Part shown: positions 26,512 through 34,185 of the stretch, piece after piece
Layout of the letters: the number at the start of each line of letters is the position of its first letter
Position numbering within the stretch: position 1 is the first letter of the stretch
From: Carboxylicivirga taeanensis
GTDB taxonomy: Bacteria > Bacteroidota > Bacteroidia > Bacteroidales > Marinilabiliaceae
Assembly (NCBI RefSeq): GCF_051851475.1
Contig: NZ_JBPUSJ010000001.1
Coordinates: 1-64,000, forward strand
DNA length: 64,000 bases
Direction: 5' to 3'
Made by a program: the position numbers and the translations under genes
The notes under the pieces: generated by a model
The model's database searches: none
The model's input: only the letters and a program-made list of their open reading frames with translations
What the model was told of the DNA's origin: nothing

Positions 26512-26519
26512 TAAATTTG
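26512..26519 (+). promoter_or_regulatory. -7 element upstream of the small secreted-protein gene
   Basis: TAAATTTG matches TAnnTTTG. The nearest TTTTG lies 23 bases upstream instead of 19, which fits a promoter that needs an activator bound at the repeats. Confidence 0.6.
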
Positions 26520-26557
26520 CTTTTGTAATTCAATTAATAACCCAAAAACAAAGAGTT

Positions 26558-26923
26558 ATGAAAGCAAGATTATTTTCCACCGTATTAGTACTTATGATTG
26601 GACTAAGTACAACAGCATTGGCAGCTACCCCAGAAGAAATTGCCTTTAAAAAATGTTGCAAACAATTAAACAAGGAACTTAAGAGAAGTTTAAGGGATAT
26701 AAACCTGGAACACCTTAAACTGGATAACAGTGAAGATTTGACGGTTAAGTTCAAAGTTGACACAAACAACAAGCTGATTTTTCACAAAGTTACTGGTGAT
26801 GATGAACGCCTAATGCAAATGGTTGAAGAGAGGCTGCAGGAAATAGACATATACGCAATCAATTCATCCTTGCAAGGCAAAATGCTAAAGTTTCCAATTA
26901 ATTTTCAGTACCTCAAGTACTAA
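26558..26923 (+). CDS. Small secreted protein with a TonB-C-like domain
   Basis: A 121-residue exported protein. The signal peptide is clear (LFSTVLVLMIGLSTTALA, cut before ATP). The mature part has a CC pair near residue 31 and a C-terminal half that resembles a short TonB C-terminal fold: LTVKFKVDTNNKLIFHKV, then a helix, then LKFPINFQYLKY. The resemblance is by pattern only. It follows the two-component genes and its promoter region carries the phased operator, so it is probably the main local target of that system. The function is unknown. Confidence 0.75.
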   Translation: MKARLFSTVLVLMIGLSTTALAATPEEIAFKKCCKQLNKELKRSLRDINLEHLKLDNSEDLTVKFKVDTNNKLIFHKVTGDDERLMQMVEERLQEIDIYAINSSLQGKMLKFPINFQYLKY

Positions 26924-26953
26924 TATTGCATTGACAAAACAATTTTAATCATT

Positions 26954-26984
26954 TTTGGAATACCTGCGATAATATGTACTTTTA
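26954..26984 (+). promoter_or_regulatory. Promoter of the first jelly-roll protein gene
   Basis: TTTG (26954-26957), 19 bases, then TACTTTTA (26977-26984), one mismatch from TAnnTTTG. The leader to the ATG at 27001 would be very short. Confidence 0.55.
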
Positions 26985-27000
26985 ATCGTTGATTATACTT

Positions 27001-28071
27001 ATGATAGCCAAAACACTGAAATACGTTGCCCTCTTTCTTTTCCTGTTGTCAGGAACGGTCACTCTTAACTCCCAAATACTTCAGGAAGAACAATCCCTTG
27101 AAGGCTTTTGGAAGTTCTCCATCGGCGATGACCCCGAATGGAAAAACTCTACTTATGACGATTCTGACTGGCCTAGCCTTCGGGTGCCCGGTAAGTGGGA
27201 GTCGCAAGGGTTTGAAGGATACAATGGCTATGCGTGGTATCGCAAAATGATAAGGATAGATATTATCCCCGATCACGACCTGATACTCCGGCTAGGCATA
27301 ATAGATGACATTGATGAAGTATACATAAACGGCCGCTTTGTTGGTCGTTCTGGCAGTTTTCCTCCCAATACACAAACAGCATATAGTGAACAGCGCTTTT
27401 ATACCATTCCTAAAAGCTATTGGCAAAAAGGCACTAATGTGATTGCGGTGCGGGTATACGACTATTACAGTGATGGCGGATTTTTGAGCGGACCGGTATC
27501 GCTTAACACCAACGTGTCAGACAAGCTCCTGTCGGTGAACCTGTCTGGCCAATGGAAATTTACTACCCACAACCAGTCTGATGCTGAACAAAGTGCCTTC
27601 GACGACTCAGCCTGGAGTGACATAAAAGTTCCATCATTTTGGGAAAGTGCCGGTTGGCCTGATTACGATGGCATTGCCTGGTACCGAAAAACATTTAAGT
27701 TACCCGCTCATCTGGCAAAAGAAGAACTAATTTTAGTGCTGGGGCGGATAGATGATGAAGATAAAACCTATCTGAATGGTACGCGCATTGGTGGCGTCTC
27801 ACCCGGTAACCTCCGCTCATCGTTGGCCAGAGGTCTATCCGGTTCATACCAGTCGTATAGCACTTTGCGGGCCTACCAAATACCTCCGGCCCTGCTGAAT
27901 ACAAACGGTTTTAACACCATAGCCGTTCGGGTGCGTGATACCGGTATTGATGGGGGGATTTACGATGGTCCCATTGGCATTATGACCAAAAAACAATTTG
28001 ATGCCTATAAACAATTGGTGGGTAAAGAACCCGACTGGCTGGATACATTCTGGGAATGGCTCAACAACTAA
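27001..28071 (+). CDS. Secreted protein of two GH2-type carbohydrate-binding jelly-roll domains (A)
   Basis: A 356-residue exported protein with a signal peptide (about 1-27) and two tandem copies of the sugar-binding jelly-roll domain that precedes the catalytic part in GH2 beta-galactosidases. Each copy starts with a (E/S)G-WKF segment, has a VP..WE..G...Y.G.AWYRK block (around residues 65-82 and 210-228) and ends IAVRV.D...GG...GP. There is no glycosidase catalytic domain. The start is the ATG at 27001; an upstream TTG is in the promoter. The following gene encodes a close relative 5 bases downstream. Confidence 0.85.
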   Translation: MIAKTLKYVALFLFLLSGTVTLNSQILQEEQSLEGFWKFSIGDDPEWKNSTYDDSDWPSLRVPGKWESQGFEGYNGYAWYRKMIRIDIIPDHDLILRLGIIDDIDEVYINGRFVGRSGSFPPNTQTAYSEQRFYTIPKSYWQKGTNVIAVRVYDYYSDGGFLSGPVSLNTNVSDKLLSVNLSGQWKFTTHNQSDAEQSAFDDSAWSDIKVPSFWESAGWPDYDGIAWYRKTFKLPAHLAKEELILVLGRIDDEDKTYLNGTRIGGVSPGNLRSSLARGLSGSYQSYSTLRAYQIPPALLNTNGFNTIAVRVRDTGIDGGIYDGPIGIMTKKQFDAYKQLVGKEPDWLDTFWEWLNN

Positions 28072-28076
28072 CACCT

Positions 28077-29096
28077 ATGAACAAAACACTGCTACATATT
28101 ATCCTATACACAGCTATTTCCATGATGGCCTGGCAGGGAAATGCCCAAGAGCTTCGAGATTACATCTCGCTTAACGGCAAATGGTATTTTTCAATTGGTG
28201 ACGATAGCAACTGGGCACAAGACCATTATAACCACGATAGCTGGGAACAGATAAGGGTACCATCATTATGGGAACATCAGGGCTTTAATGGCTACGATGG
28301 CTTTGCCTGGTACCGGCGTGAAGTAGACATCCCCATTAAAGCACAAAAATTAAGCCTCTGGCTGGATTTGGGCTTCATCGATGATGCTGATGAAGTATTC
28401 CTAAATGGGGAGCTCATTAACAAATCGGGGCAATTTCCTCCGGCATTTAAAACCGCTTACAACGCCCACCGCCTCTATAAATTACCTAATCAACTAATTC
28501 GTTATGGACGAGCCAATGTAATAGCAGTGCGTGTTTACGATGCCTACAACGAAGGAGGGATCATTTCTGGAAACATTGGCATAAAAGCCGAAATTCATCC
28601 GCTTATCCCGGATATTTCTCTGGAAGGCAAATGGCGCTTTAAAACTGGTGACGAAAGCTATTACAAAGCCATAGAATACAACGACCGCAATTGGGAGCAG
28701 ATTAGTGTGCCACGTTCCTGGGAAGAACAAGGCTACGACGGTTACAATGGCATGGCCTGGTACCGCAAAACCATTACGATACCTGAACACCTGCAGGAAG
28801 AAGCCTTAGTGCTGCTACTCGGTAAAATTGATGATGTGGATGAAACCTATATCAATGGTATCTTAATTGGCCAAACCGGGGAGATTAGTGACCATTTCTT
28901 TTTTCCCTACAACGAGGCTTGGAAAGCGCTGAGAGGCTACATAATTCCTCGCAGATTGTACCAATCAACCCGCACACTTTCCATTGCCATTCGTGTGCAA
29001 GATCGCACGCAAACAGGTGGCATTTACGAAGGTCCGGTCGGTATCATTACCATGGATAAGTACATCGATTATTGGAACGAAAAACGTAATAAGTAG
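28077..29096 (+). CDS. Secreted protein of two GH2-type carbohydrate-binding jelly-roll domains (B)
   Basis: A 339-residue paralogue of the preceding gene product with a signal peptide ending in GNAQ and the same two-domain plan (WYFSIGDD.. and WRFKTGDE.. starts; YDGFAWYRR and YNGMAWYRK blocks; IAVRVYDAYNEGG and IAIRVQDRTQTGG ends). No catalytic domain is present. The two genes probably arose by tandem duplication of an already duplicated unit and are co-transcribed. They could bind glycans outside the cell or act as subunits of a larger complex. Confidence 0.85.
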   Translation: MNKTLLHIILYTAISMMAWQGNAQELRDYISLNGKWYFSIGDDSNWAQDHYNHDSWEQIRVPSLWEHQGFNGYDGFAWYRREVDIPIKAQKLSLWLDLGFIDDADEVFLNGELINKSGQFPPAFKTAYNAHRLYKLPNQLIRYGRANVIAVRVYDAYNEGGIISGNIGIKAEIHPLIPDISLEGKWRFKTGDESYYKAIEYNDRNWEQISVPRSWEEQGYDGYNGMAWYRKTITIPEHLQEEALVLLLGKIDDVDETYINGILIGQTGEISDHFFFPYNEAWKALRGYIIPRRLYQSTRTLSIAIRVQDRTQTGGIYEGPVGIITMDKYIDYWNEKRNK

Positions 29097-29110
29097 CCAC
29101 TATAGATGCA

Positions 29111-29144
29111 AAAAAGCGCCACGGAAAACCGCAGCGCTTTAAAA
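29111..29144. terminator. Bidirectional terminator
   Basis: AAAGCGC (29113-29119) pairs with GCGCTTT (29134-29140), with A and T tracts on the outsides. It lies between the convergent jelly-roll gene and the lipoprotein gene at 29173. Confidence 0.75.
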
Positions 29145-29172
29145 TTCAGGTTGAATTCAGATATTGAGTTAA

Positions 29173-29904
29173 TTAATCATCATCCCCTTCTTCATCCTCT
29201 TCATCAATGTCAAAAGAGTTTTCAATGGTGTTTTCAAACTGCTCCAGTATATCTTTATTCCGATCTTTTGAAATTAAGATTGTATTATCTTCCTCAAGCA
29301 CAGCCTGCGTAAAATCAATGCCTTTTACAAAGCTGATCAAATTACCAAGGTTCAAGTCGATGAATAAACGTGCGTCGGCGCCGTCTAACGAAAATCCGTT
29401 CGTATATTCCAGCTCCAGCTCTAACTCTTCATCACTGATAATGCTGAATTCTGTACCATTATAAGTTCCTTTTACAACAATGGTATTTCCCAGCATGCCA
29501 ACCGGCTCATCCATATCATATGGCTCAAAGTCAAACTCTATTTCTTCATAAACCGCATTTGGTACATTGGCAGTTGCTAAATCAATACCTGTTTCTGCAT
29601 TACTAGATAACAGATCAATCAAGAATGGTCCTTCCAGCTCAATATCGCTGTAAATTGAATCACCACCTGGTATCAGATCTTCCATTTCATCACTCACATC
29701 GAACTCAATTTCTCCCAGGCTGATCATAAATTCGGTCATCTCAACTGGTTCAGCAACTGGCTCACCACCTGTTTTTAAACCCGTTTGCGAAGCCTTAAGC
29801 GCTACTTTTACTTTGCTTGTATCAGTATTATTGTCATCATCACTACAGCCACTAAAAATTGCTAATCCAAGGGCTAATACGAATAGGTTTTTGAATAATT
29901 TCAT
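29173..29904 (-). CDS. Acidic lipoprotein, DUF4382-like
   Basis: A 243-residue lipoprotein (signal ALGLAIFSGC, Cys20, followed by SDDDNNTD as in many surface-exported Bacteroidota lipoproteins). It is strongly acidic, with a C-terminal run of D and E. The layout, predicted beta strands carrying FMISLGEIEFDV, then FLIDLL and YEEIEFDFEPYD, resembles DUF4382-type proteins, but this is a pattern match only. A second protein of similar plan is encoded at 32197-32943. It may be part of the same ECF-controlled group, although 275 bases separate it from the sigma operon. Confidence 0.7.
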   Translation of the reverse strand: MKLFKNLFVLALGLAIFSGCSDDDNNTDTSKVKVALKASQTGLKTGGEPVAEPVEMTEFMISLGEIEFDVSDEMEDLIPGGDSIYSDIELEGPFLIDLLSSNAETGIDLATANVPNAVYEEIEFDFEPYDMDEPVGMLGNTIVVKGTYNGTEFSIISDEELELELEYTNGFSLDGADARLFIDLNLGNLISFVKGIDFTQAVLEEDNTILISKDRNKDILEQFENTIENSFDIDEEDEEGDDD

Positions 29905-30179
29905 TTTTCAGAATATTTATTAGTAAATAATATCGTTTGTCTAATAGCATGACGAGCCCTCGACCAGAAACGTTGGAATGGATGAGTCATTTTTTTAATA
30001 TTTATCGGCAAAAACAATACATCCACCAACTGTAAAGCCTTTTAGGAAGAACATTTTTTTCTAACTGAAGGCATCGTGCCATCAGTAGTTGCTTAAAAAT
30101 TGGCGATCAATTATGTATTGAAGGAAGAAGGGCAGCAATGCACCAATTGCATCAAAAGAGGTAATGCTGGTCGCACTTA

Positions 30180-31646
30180 TTATTTACTCAGAACACCCAG
30201 GTAGTGATCAATGCCCACTTTGGATTTCCAGCGGTAGGCCAATCCTATCCGAAACTCTAGCGATGCATTGTGTGTTCGGTTGAAATTTTCCGGAACATTG
30301 GCATCTCCTTTATACACATTAGGCAGGCCGTATTTAATACTTATTCCGGTTGAAACTTTAATTGGGCCTTTTGAGCGTAACTCAAACTCCTGACCCAGAA
30401 GCACACCATAATCCAAAGCGGCGTACTTCGATGTGATATCCAGCGATTCATTTCTAACCATCTCGGTGGCCGAGTTCATATGGCCCACATAGACTCCGGC
30501 CACATTGCGGCGAATAAGCTTATCATTCAGATAACTTTTCTTGGCATTTTGCTTGACCAACAACTCGCTTGCCATGTAGTTCAACTGCATTTCTTTTGAG
30601 ACATACTCCCCATAACTATAGAAGTTGGAGCTTTGCTTGGCCGAGGATTTAAGAAAAATATTTGTCTCTAGAATATACCGCTGGTTGAGGGCATACTGCA
30701 CATTGATACCCAAATCTGGTTGAAAAGAAAGCTTAGAGCTATTCATCCCCGAGGAAGAAAAACCTTCGAGTGTTTCCTGATTGAGCAAATACGTATTTTT
30801 AACTGCCGTTATTAACCCGGTAGTCCACTTACTGTCTTTCCGGTCGAAGGGTAGTTCTTCGCTAGAGGTATTTCTATTGGCTGGAGACGCAAAAGCAGCA
30901 ATCCAGTAGGTATTATTAATTTCAGGTTCATAGATTTTAACAGCCTCTTCCAGATCTACACCTCCGGGCACATCAATAAAGGCGTCTTTAGCTTTGAGCA
31001 TTGCGAATGTTTCGGGCAAAGCGAGAGAACCTGATAGCTGAATCGGGATATTAGCGAGATCACTGCTTTCTTTACTAGAAATTAAAACATTTTTCTCTGC
31101 TGCATCAAGCTCTTCTCGCTGAGATGTTGTTGTGCGATCATTTTTTGTATTAAAGGTTGATAATGCACTACCTGCAGATTTGGGTTGATTAACGTTTGCG
31201 CCGCCAGCGGCTGGCAAACGGTTGGATTCACCAGTCATCGTTTCTTCATTGGTAGATGCGCCATGCCTTTGCTCTATATACTGATGCTTTTTGGCCATCA
31301 ATGGTTGCGTGAGGCGATCTGTAAATAAATACAGTGTTGCACTCAGGGCAAGCAGAAATAAAATAACTGCAGCGGCAACCCGGTATCTGAACATGGCGAA
31401 AAGCGGGCGTTGCTTCTTTTCGTCAAGCTCGGTATTTATCTTCCCCCAAACCTCATCAATATCCAGCTCATTTTCAATTTGACTCCATACCTCATCAACA
31501 ATATCCTGCTCTGATTTGGTCAGGTCAAGCTGATTTGGTTCGTTATCCAGAGCTGCTGTAATATTATTCCATACGTCATCCGGAGCTTCAAAAGCATTTC
31601 GCTCAAGCAATTCTCGATACTTTCTATGGAATTCAAATTTCTGCAT
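30180..31646 (-). CDS. Anti-sigma-like membrane protein fused to a putative beta-barrel domain
   Basis: The 488-residue product starts with an acidic cytoplasmic segment of about 85 residues with repeated VW..I...L (DDVWNNITAAL, DEVWSQIENEL, DEVWGKINTEL), then one membrane helix (about 92-110), a low-complexity linker, and a 230-residue C-terminal part with alternating pattern typical of outer-membrane barrels (YALNQRYILETNIFL, AALDYGVLLGQEFEL, ASLEFRIGLAYRWKSKVG). Its ATG lies 5 bases beyond the sigma gene's stop codon. It probably restrains that sigma factor. A barrel attached behind an inner-membrane helix is odd; the C-terminal part may instead be a periplasmic beta domain. Confidence 0.65.
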   Translation of the reverse strand: MQKFEFHRKYRELLERNAFEAPDDVWNNITAALDNEPNQLDLTKSEQDIVDEVWSQIENELDIDEVWGKINTELDEKKQRPLFAMFRYRVAAAVILFLLALSATLYLFTDRLTQPLMAKKHQYIEQRHGASTNEETMTGESNRLPAAGGANVNQPKSAGSALSTFNTKNDRTTTSQREELDAAEKNVLISSKESSDLANIPIQLSGSLALPETFAMLKAKDAFIDVPGGVDLEEAVKIYEPEINNTYWIAAFASPANRNTSSEELPFDRKDSKWTTGLITAVKNTYLLNQETLEGFSSSGMNSSKLSFQPDLGINVQYALNQRYILETNIFLKSSAKQSSNFYSYGEYVSKEMQLNYMASELLVKQNAKKSYLNDKLIRRNVAGVYVGHMNSATEMVRNESLDITSKYAALDYGVLLGQEFELRSKGPIKVSTGISIKYGLPNVYKGDANVPENFNRTHNASLEFRIGLAYRWKSKVGIDHYLGVLSK

Positions 31647-31650
31647 TACA

Positions 31651-32193
31651 TTAAACAACACCAGTTAACTGTTCATTTAATAGCTTACGTGCTCTGTTCA
31701 ACTGAGATTTCGAGGTTCCTTCACTGATATCCAGCTTCTCGGCAATCTCCTTATGACTATAGCCCTCAATGGCATACAGGTTAAATACGATGCGGGCACC
31801 GTCGGGCAATTTTTCAACTTCCTTCAATAAATCCTGACAAACCAGGGGATCTGAAAACTCATGAGCCAACTCAGTATTTTCGCCTAAATCATCAATGCGC
31901 AGGGTAGTGTTTTGCTGTCTTTTCCGATAGGCATCAATTGCTGTATTAGTGATAATCCTTCTGATCCATGCTTTTAAAGCTCCCTTTCCATTGTATGCTT
32001 CAATGTTTCTAAACACCTTAAGAAAAGCATTTTGCAAAATATCTTTGGCGGCTTCCCTATCTGGCTCATAGGCCAGACAAATACGTAGCATTTCACCGGC
32101 ATATTTACGATACAGTTGCTCCTGCGCTTTGCGCTCCCGCTTTATGCAACCTTTCAGCAACAGCTCATCGTTTATATCTAACGTCACTTCCAA
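31651..32193 (-). CDS. ECF-type RNA polymerase sigma factor
   Basis: A 180-residue sigma factor. Region 2 (about 22-90) reads EQLYRKYAGEMLRICLAYEPDREAAKDILQNAFLKVFRNI and IRRIITNTAIDAYRKR; region 4 (about 125-175) reads LPDGARIVFNLYAIEGYSHKEIAEKLDISEGTSKSQLNRARKLL. No ATG is available at the N-terminus; the start is the TTG at 32193 or the GTG at 32187. It lies 3 bases after a lipoprotein gene and 4 bases before the anti-sigma-like gene, so the three are one operon. Confidence 0.9.
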   Translation of the reverse strand: MEVTLDINDELLLKGCIKRERKAQEQLYRKYAGEMLRICLAYEPDREAAKDILQNAFLKVFRNIEAYNGKGALKAWIRRIITNTAIDAYRKRQQNTTLRIDDLGENTELAHEFSDPLVCQDLLKEVEKLPDGARIVFNLYAIEGYSHKEIAEKLDISEGTSKSQLNRARKLLNEQLTGVV

Positions 32194-32196
32194 AGT

Positions 32197-32943
32197 TTAC
32201 TTAATAAGAGCTTTTACTGAACTTTCAAGGCGAACCAGTACCATTTCATACAGTTCTTCATTCATATCTGATGAAATCTCAATATAGCCTGCCTCATCAT
32301 CATCGTTCAACTCTGCATTCTCCCACGATTCCAGCGATATAGGCCGCATGGCATAATAGGGATCAATGACCAATTGAATTTCATAACTATCTGTGGCTAA
32401 CAGAGTAATATCCTGATACCCAGTCTCTGCAATAGTCTTAATCAATAATTCCTCTTCGTCTTCGATAATCACCTTTACCGGCACGGAGGTGCCATCCTGC
32501 TTGTTCAACAGTCCACTGATAACAATCCCTCCTTCGATATCACTCTCTTCTTCTACATCAGCATCATCCTCAGCCTCACTCATATCTCCTAAGATGAAAC
32601 GCCATTCCATATGTGTATAAACCCCTTGAGGAATATCAAATTCTTTAATTGCTCCTACCGTGTTTCCCGTGCAATATACCGGACCGATTGACTTATCGGG
32701 TTCGGTTGCAAAGTGAACATCACCTCCCGTCTGCCGATGCCCATCAAATACAATTTGCTCGAAATACACACCTGCCGATTCAAAACTTATTTGGGGTAAG
32801 TCTCCAGAAGCCATCGTTACAACCAATTGGGCTACCACAGGTTCTGTAAAGGCTTTTTTTTGACATGAACTGACAAGTAATATGAGCGCGAATACTGAGT
32901 TAAGTGTTATGAAAAACCTTCCCATCTTATATAATCTATTCAT
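32197..32943 (-). CDS. Lipoprotein of unknown function, first gene of an ECF operon
   Basis: A 248-residue lipoprotein (signal FALILLVSSC, Cys27). The body carries beta-type sequence and an acidic stretch (EAEDDADVEEESD). Segments such as FESAGVYFEQIVFDG and FDIPQGVYTHMEWRF resemble the DUF4382-like protein at 29173. It is the promoter-proximal gene of the sigma operon, which suggests that it is itself part of the signal or output. No function can be assigned. Confidence 0.7.
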   Translation of the reverse strand: MNRLYKMGRFFITLNSVFALILLVSSCQKKAFTEPVVAQLVVTMASGDLPQISFESAGVYFEQIVFDGHRQTGGDVHFATEPDKSIGPVYCTGNTVGAIKEFDIPQGVYTHMEWRFILGDMSEAEDDADVEEESDIEGGIVISGLLNKQDGTSVPVKVIIEDEEELLIKTIAETGYQDITLLATDSYEIQLVIDPYYAMRPISLESWENAELNDDDEAGYIEISSDMNEELYEMVLVRLESSVKALIK

Positions 32944-33100
32944 CTTTATGACGAAACATCATGGTTAATAGTTGGAACTAAAATCCCTTTTTTTGAAAAA
33001 AAGTGGAGAGCCAAAATAAGGATATTCTGCTTCAGTGCAAGTCCTCACTATTAATTGATTTAGTACTTTCTCTGGATGCGTTGTTATTATTTCTTCAACC

Positions 33101-33132
33101 TTTTGTCGTATTTCGAATTGTTTGTATATTTA
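33101..33132 (+). promoter_or_regulatory. Promoter of the 56-residue membrane peptide gene
   Basis: TTTTG (33101-33105), 19 bases, TATATTTA (33125-33132), one mismatch from TAnnTTTG; 23 bases before the ATG. Confidence 0.6.
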
Positions 33133-33155
33133 AAAGTACCTTTAAAACAATCATT

Positions 33156-33326
33156 ATGAATGCATTTCTAAAAAACTTCGGAATTATCCTTATCCTTCTG
33201 GGAGTGGCTGTTTTGGCCTTTTACATGATGAATACGCCAGCCAGTAACACCCCATTAGTATTTGCAGCAGTATTATTAGTTGGTGGGCTGATTGTTCATA
33301 TCGGCATGAATAGAATTATTGATTAA
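33156..33326 (+). CDS. Two-helix small membrane protein
   Basis: The 56-residue product has two transmembrane helices (about 6-25, NFGIILILLGVAVLAFYMM, and about 31-50, TPLVFAAVLLVGGLIVHIGM) joined by a short polar turn, and no other domain. The reading frame stays open upstream to 33003, but the promoter at 33101-33132 fixes the ATG at 33156. Similar short proteins are frequent in Bacteroidota; the function is unknown. Confidence 0.75.
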   Translation: MNAFLKNFGIILILLGVAVLAFYMMNTPASNTPLVFAAVLLVGGLIVHIGMNRIID

Positions 33327-33368
33327 CAGTCTGTCTTCAGTCTTTTCCAGATGATAATTAAAAGCCTG

Positions 33369-33400
33369 CAGCTGCTTTGTGATGATACTCAAAGCAGCTG
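33369..33400. terminator. Strong hairpin between the small membrane gene and comB
   Basis: A perfect 11-base stem CAGCTGCTTTG (33369-33379) / CAAAGCAGCTG (33390-33400). A short T run follows on the minus side (GGCTTTTAAT), so it most likely ends comB transcription and may also stop the plus-strand transcript. Confidence 0.55.
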
Positions 33401-33460
33401 TAGTTGCTTTAAGAGCTGCGTGTCCCGAAATGCAGTGTGAGACACTGGCAGATATTCTGC

Positions 33461-34174
33461 TTACAGCTTAACCAAGGCCCCTTCTCTCCAAACAGGAATC
33501 GTATTGCAGACGTCGTTTGTAAAACAATACTCTAAATCTTCGGAATAGCCCTTATTCTTCAATACATTATAGTGGTAACCACATGCAGCAAATTGTGCCA
33601 CATTATTTTTGTGACTTTCAAACAACGCTTTTACCGATAAGGCAAAATCACAGCAGTTAACCGGAACGCCAGCTTGTTCAAGTCGATAAATAATTTGTCC
33701 GGCACACAAGGCATCCTCCAATGTGTAGAGACCATTGTTACCGGAACAAACAAGTACAAGCTCTTGCTTTTCGGATACTAACTCGCAAATAGCCTTACTA
33801 TTAATGAACGAAGCCACCAAAAGCTCCTCAGCACCCATTGAGTTTCGTAAGGCCAAGGTCCCGTTCGTAGTGGTAATAACCAGTGTTTTTCCATCCACCA
33901 CCTCCTTAGTGTAAGACAGTGGTGAGTTGCCAAAATCAAACCCAGGTATTATTTCAGCCTGCCGCTCACCTCCCAGAATAATACTCCCCTTTTGTTCTTC
34001 TTTAATTTTAAAACCTGCTTTGGGATCTAAAACAGGAATGACTGCTGTGGCTCCATTTTTTAGCGCCGTTACCATTACCGTTGTAGCTCTTAAAACGTCA
34101 ATCACAACGGCTGTTTTACCTTTTACCGCACTTAAATTTGCTTGCTGGGCAGTTGCTATTACTTCAATATTCAT
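33461..34174 (-). CDS. comB: ComB family 2-phosphosulfolactate phosphatase
   Basis: A 237-residue phosphatase of the ComB family, named for Mg-dependent dephosphorylation of 2-phosphosulfolactate in coenzyme M synthesis. Family features are visible: VVIDVLRATTVMVTALKNGATAVIPV at the N-terminus, GGERQAEIIPGFDFGNSP, and VITTTNGTLAL. Bacteroidota do not make coenzyme M, so the substrate here is probably another sulfolactate-type phosphate or unknown. The ATG at 34174 is used. It lies 11 bases after the MATE gene, so both may be one transcript. Confidence 0.85.
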   Translation of the reverse strand: MNIEVIATAQQANLSAVKGKTAVVIDVLRATTVMVTALKNGATAVIPVLDPKAGFKIKEEQKGSIILGGERQAEIIPGFDFGNSPLSYTKEVVDGKTLVITTTNGTLALRNSMGAEELLVASFINSKAICELVSEKQELVLVCSGNNGLYTLEDALCAGQIIYRLEQAGVPVNCCDFALSVKALFESHKNNVAQFAACGYHYNVLKNKGYSEDLEYCFTNDVCNTIPVWREGALVKL

Positions 34175-34185
34175 CACATTTAATT

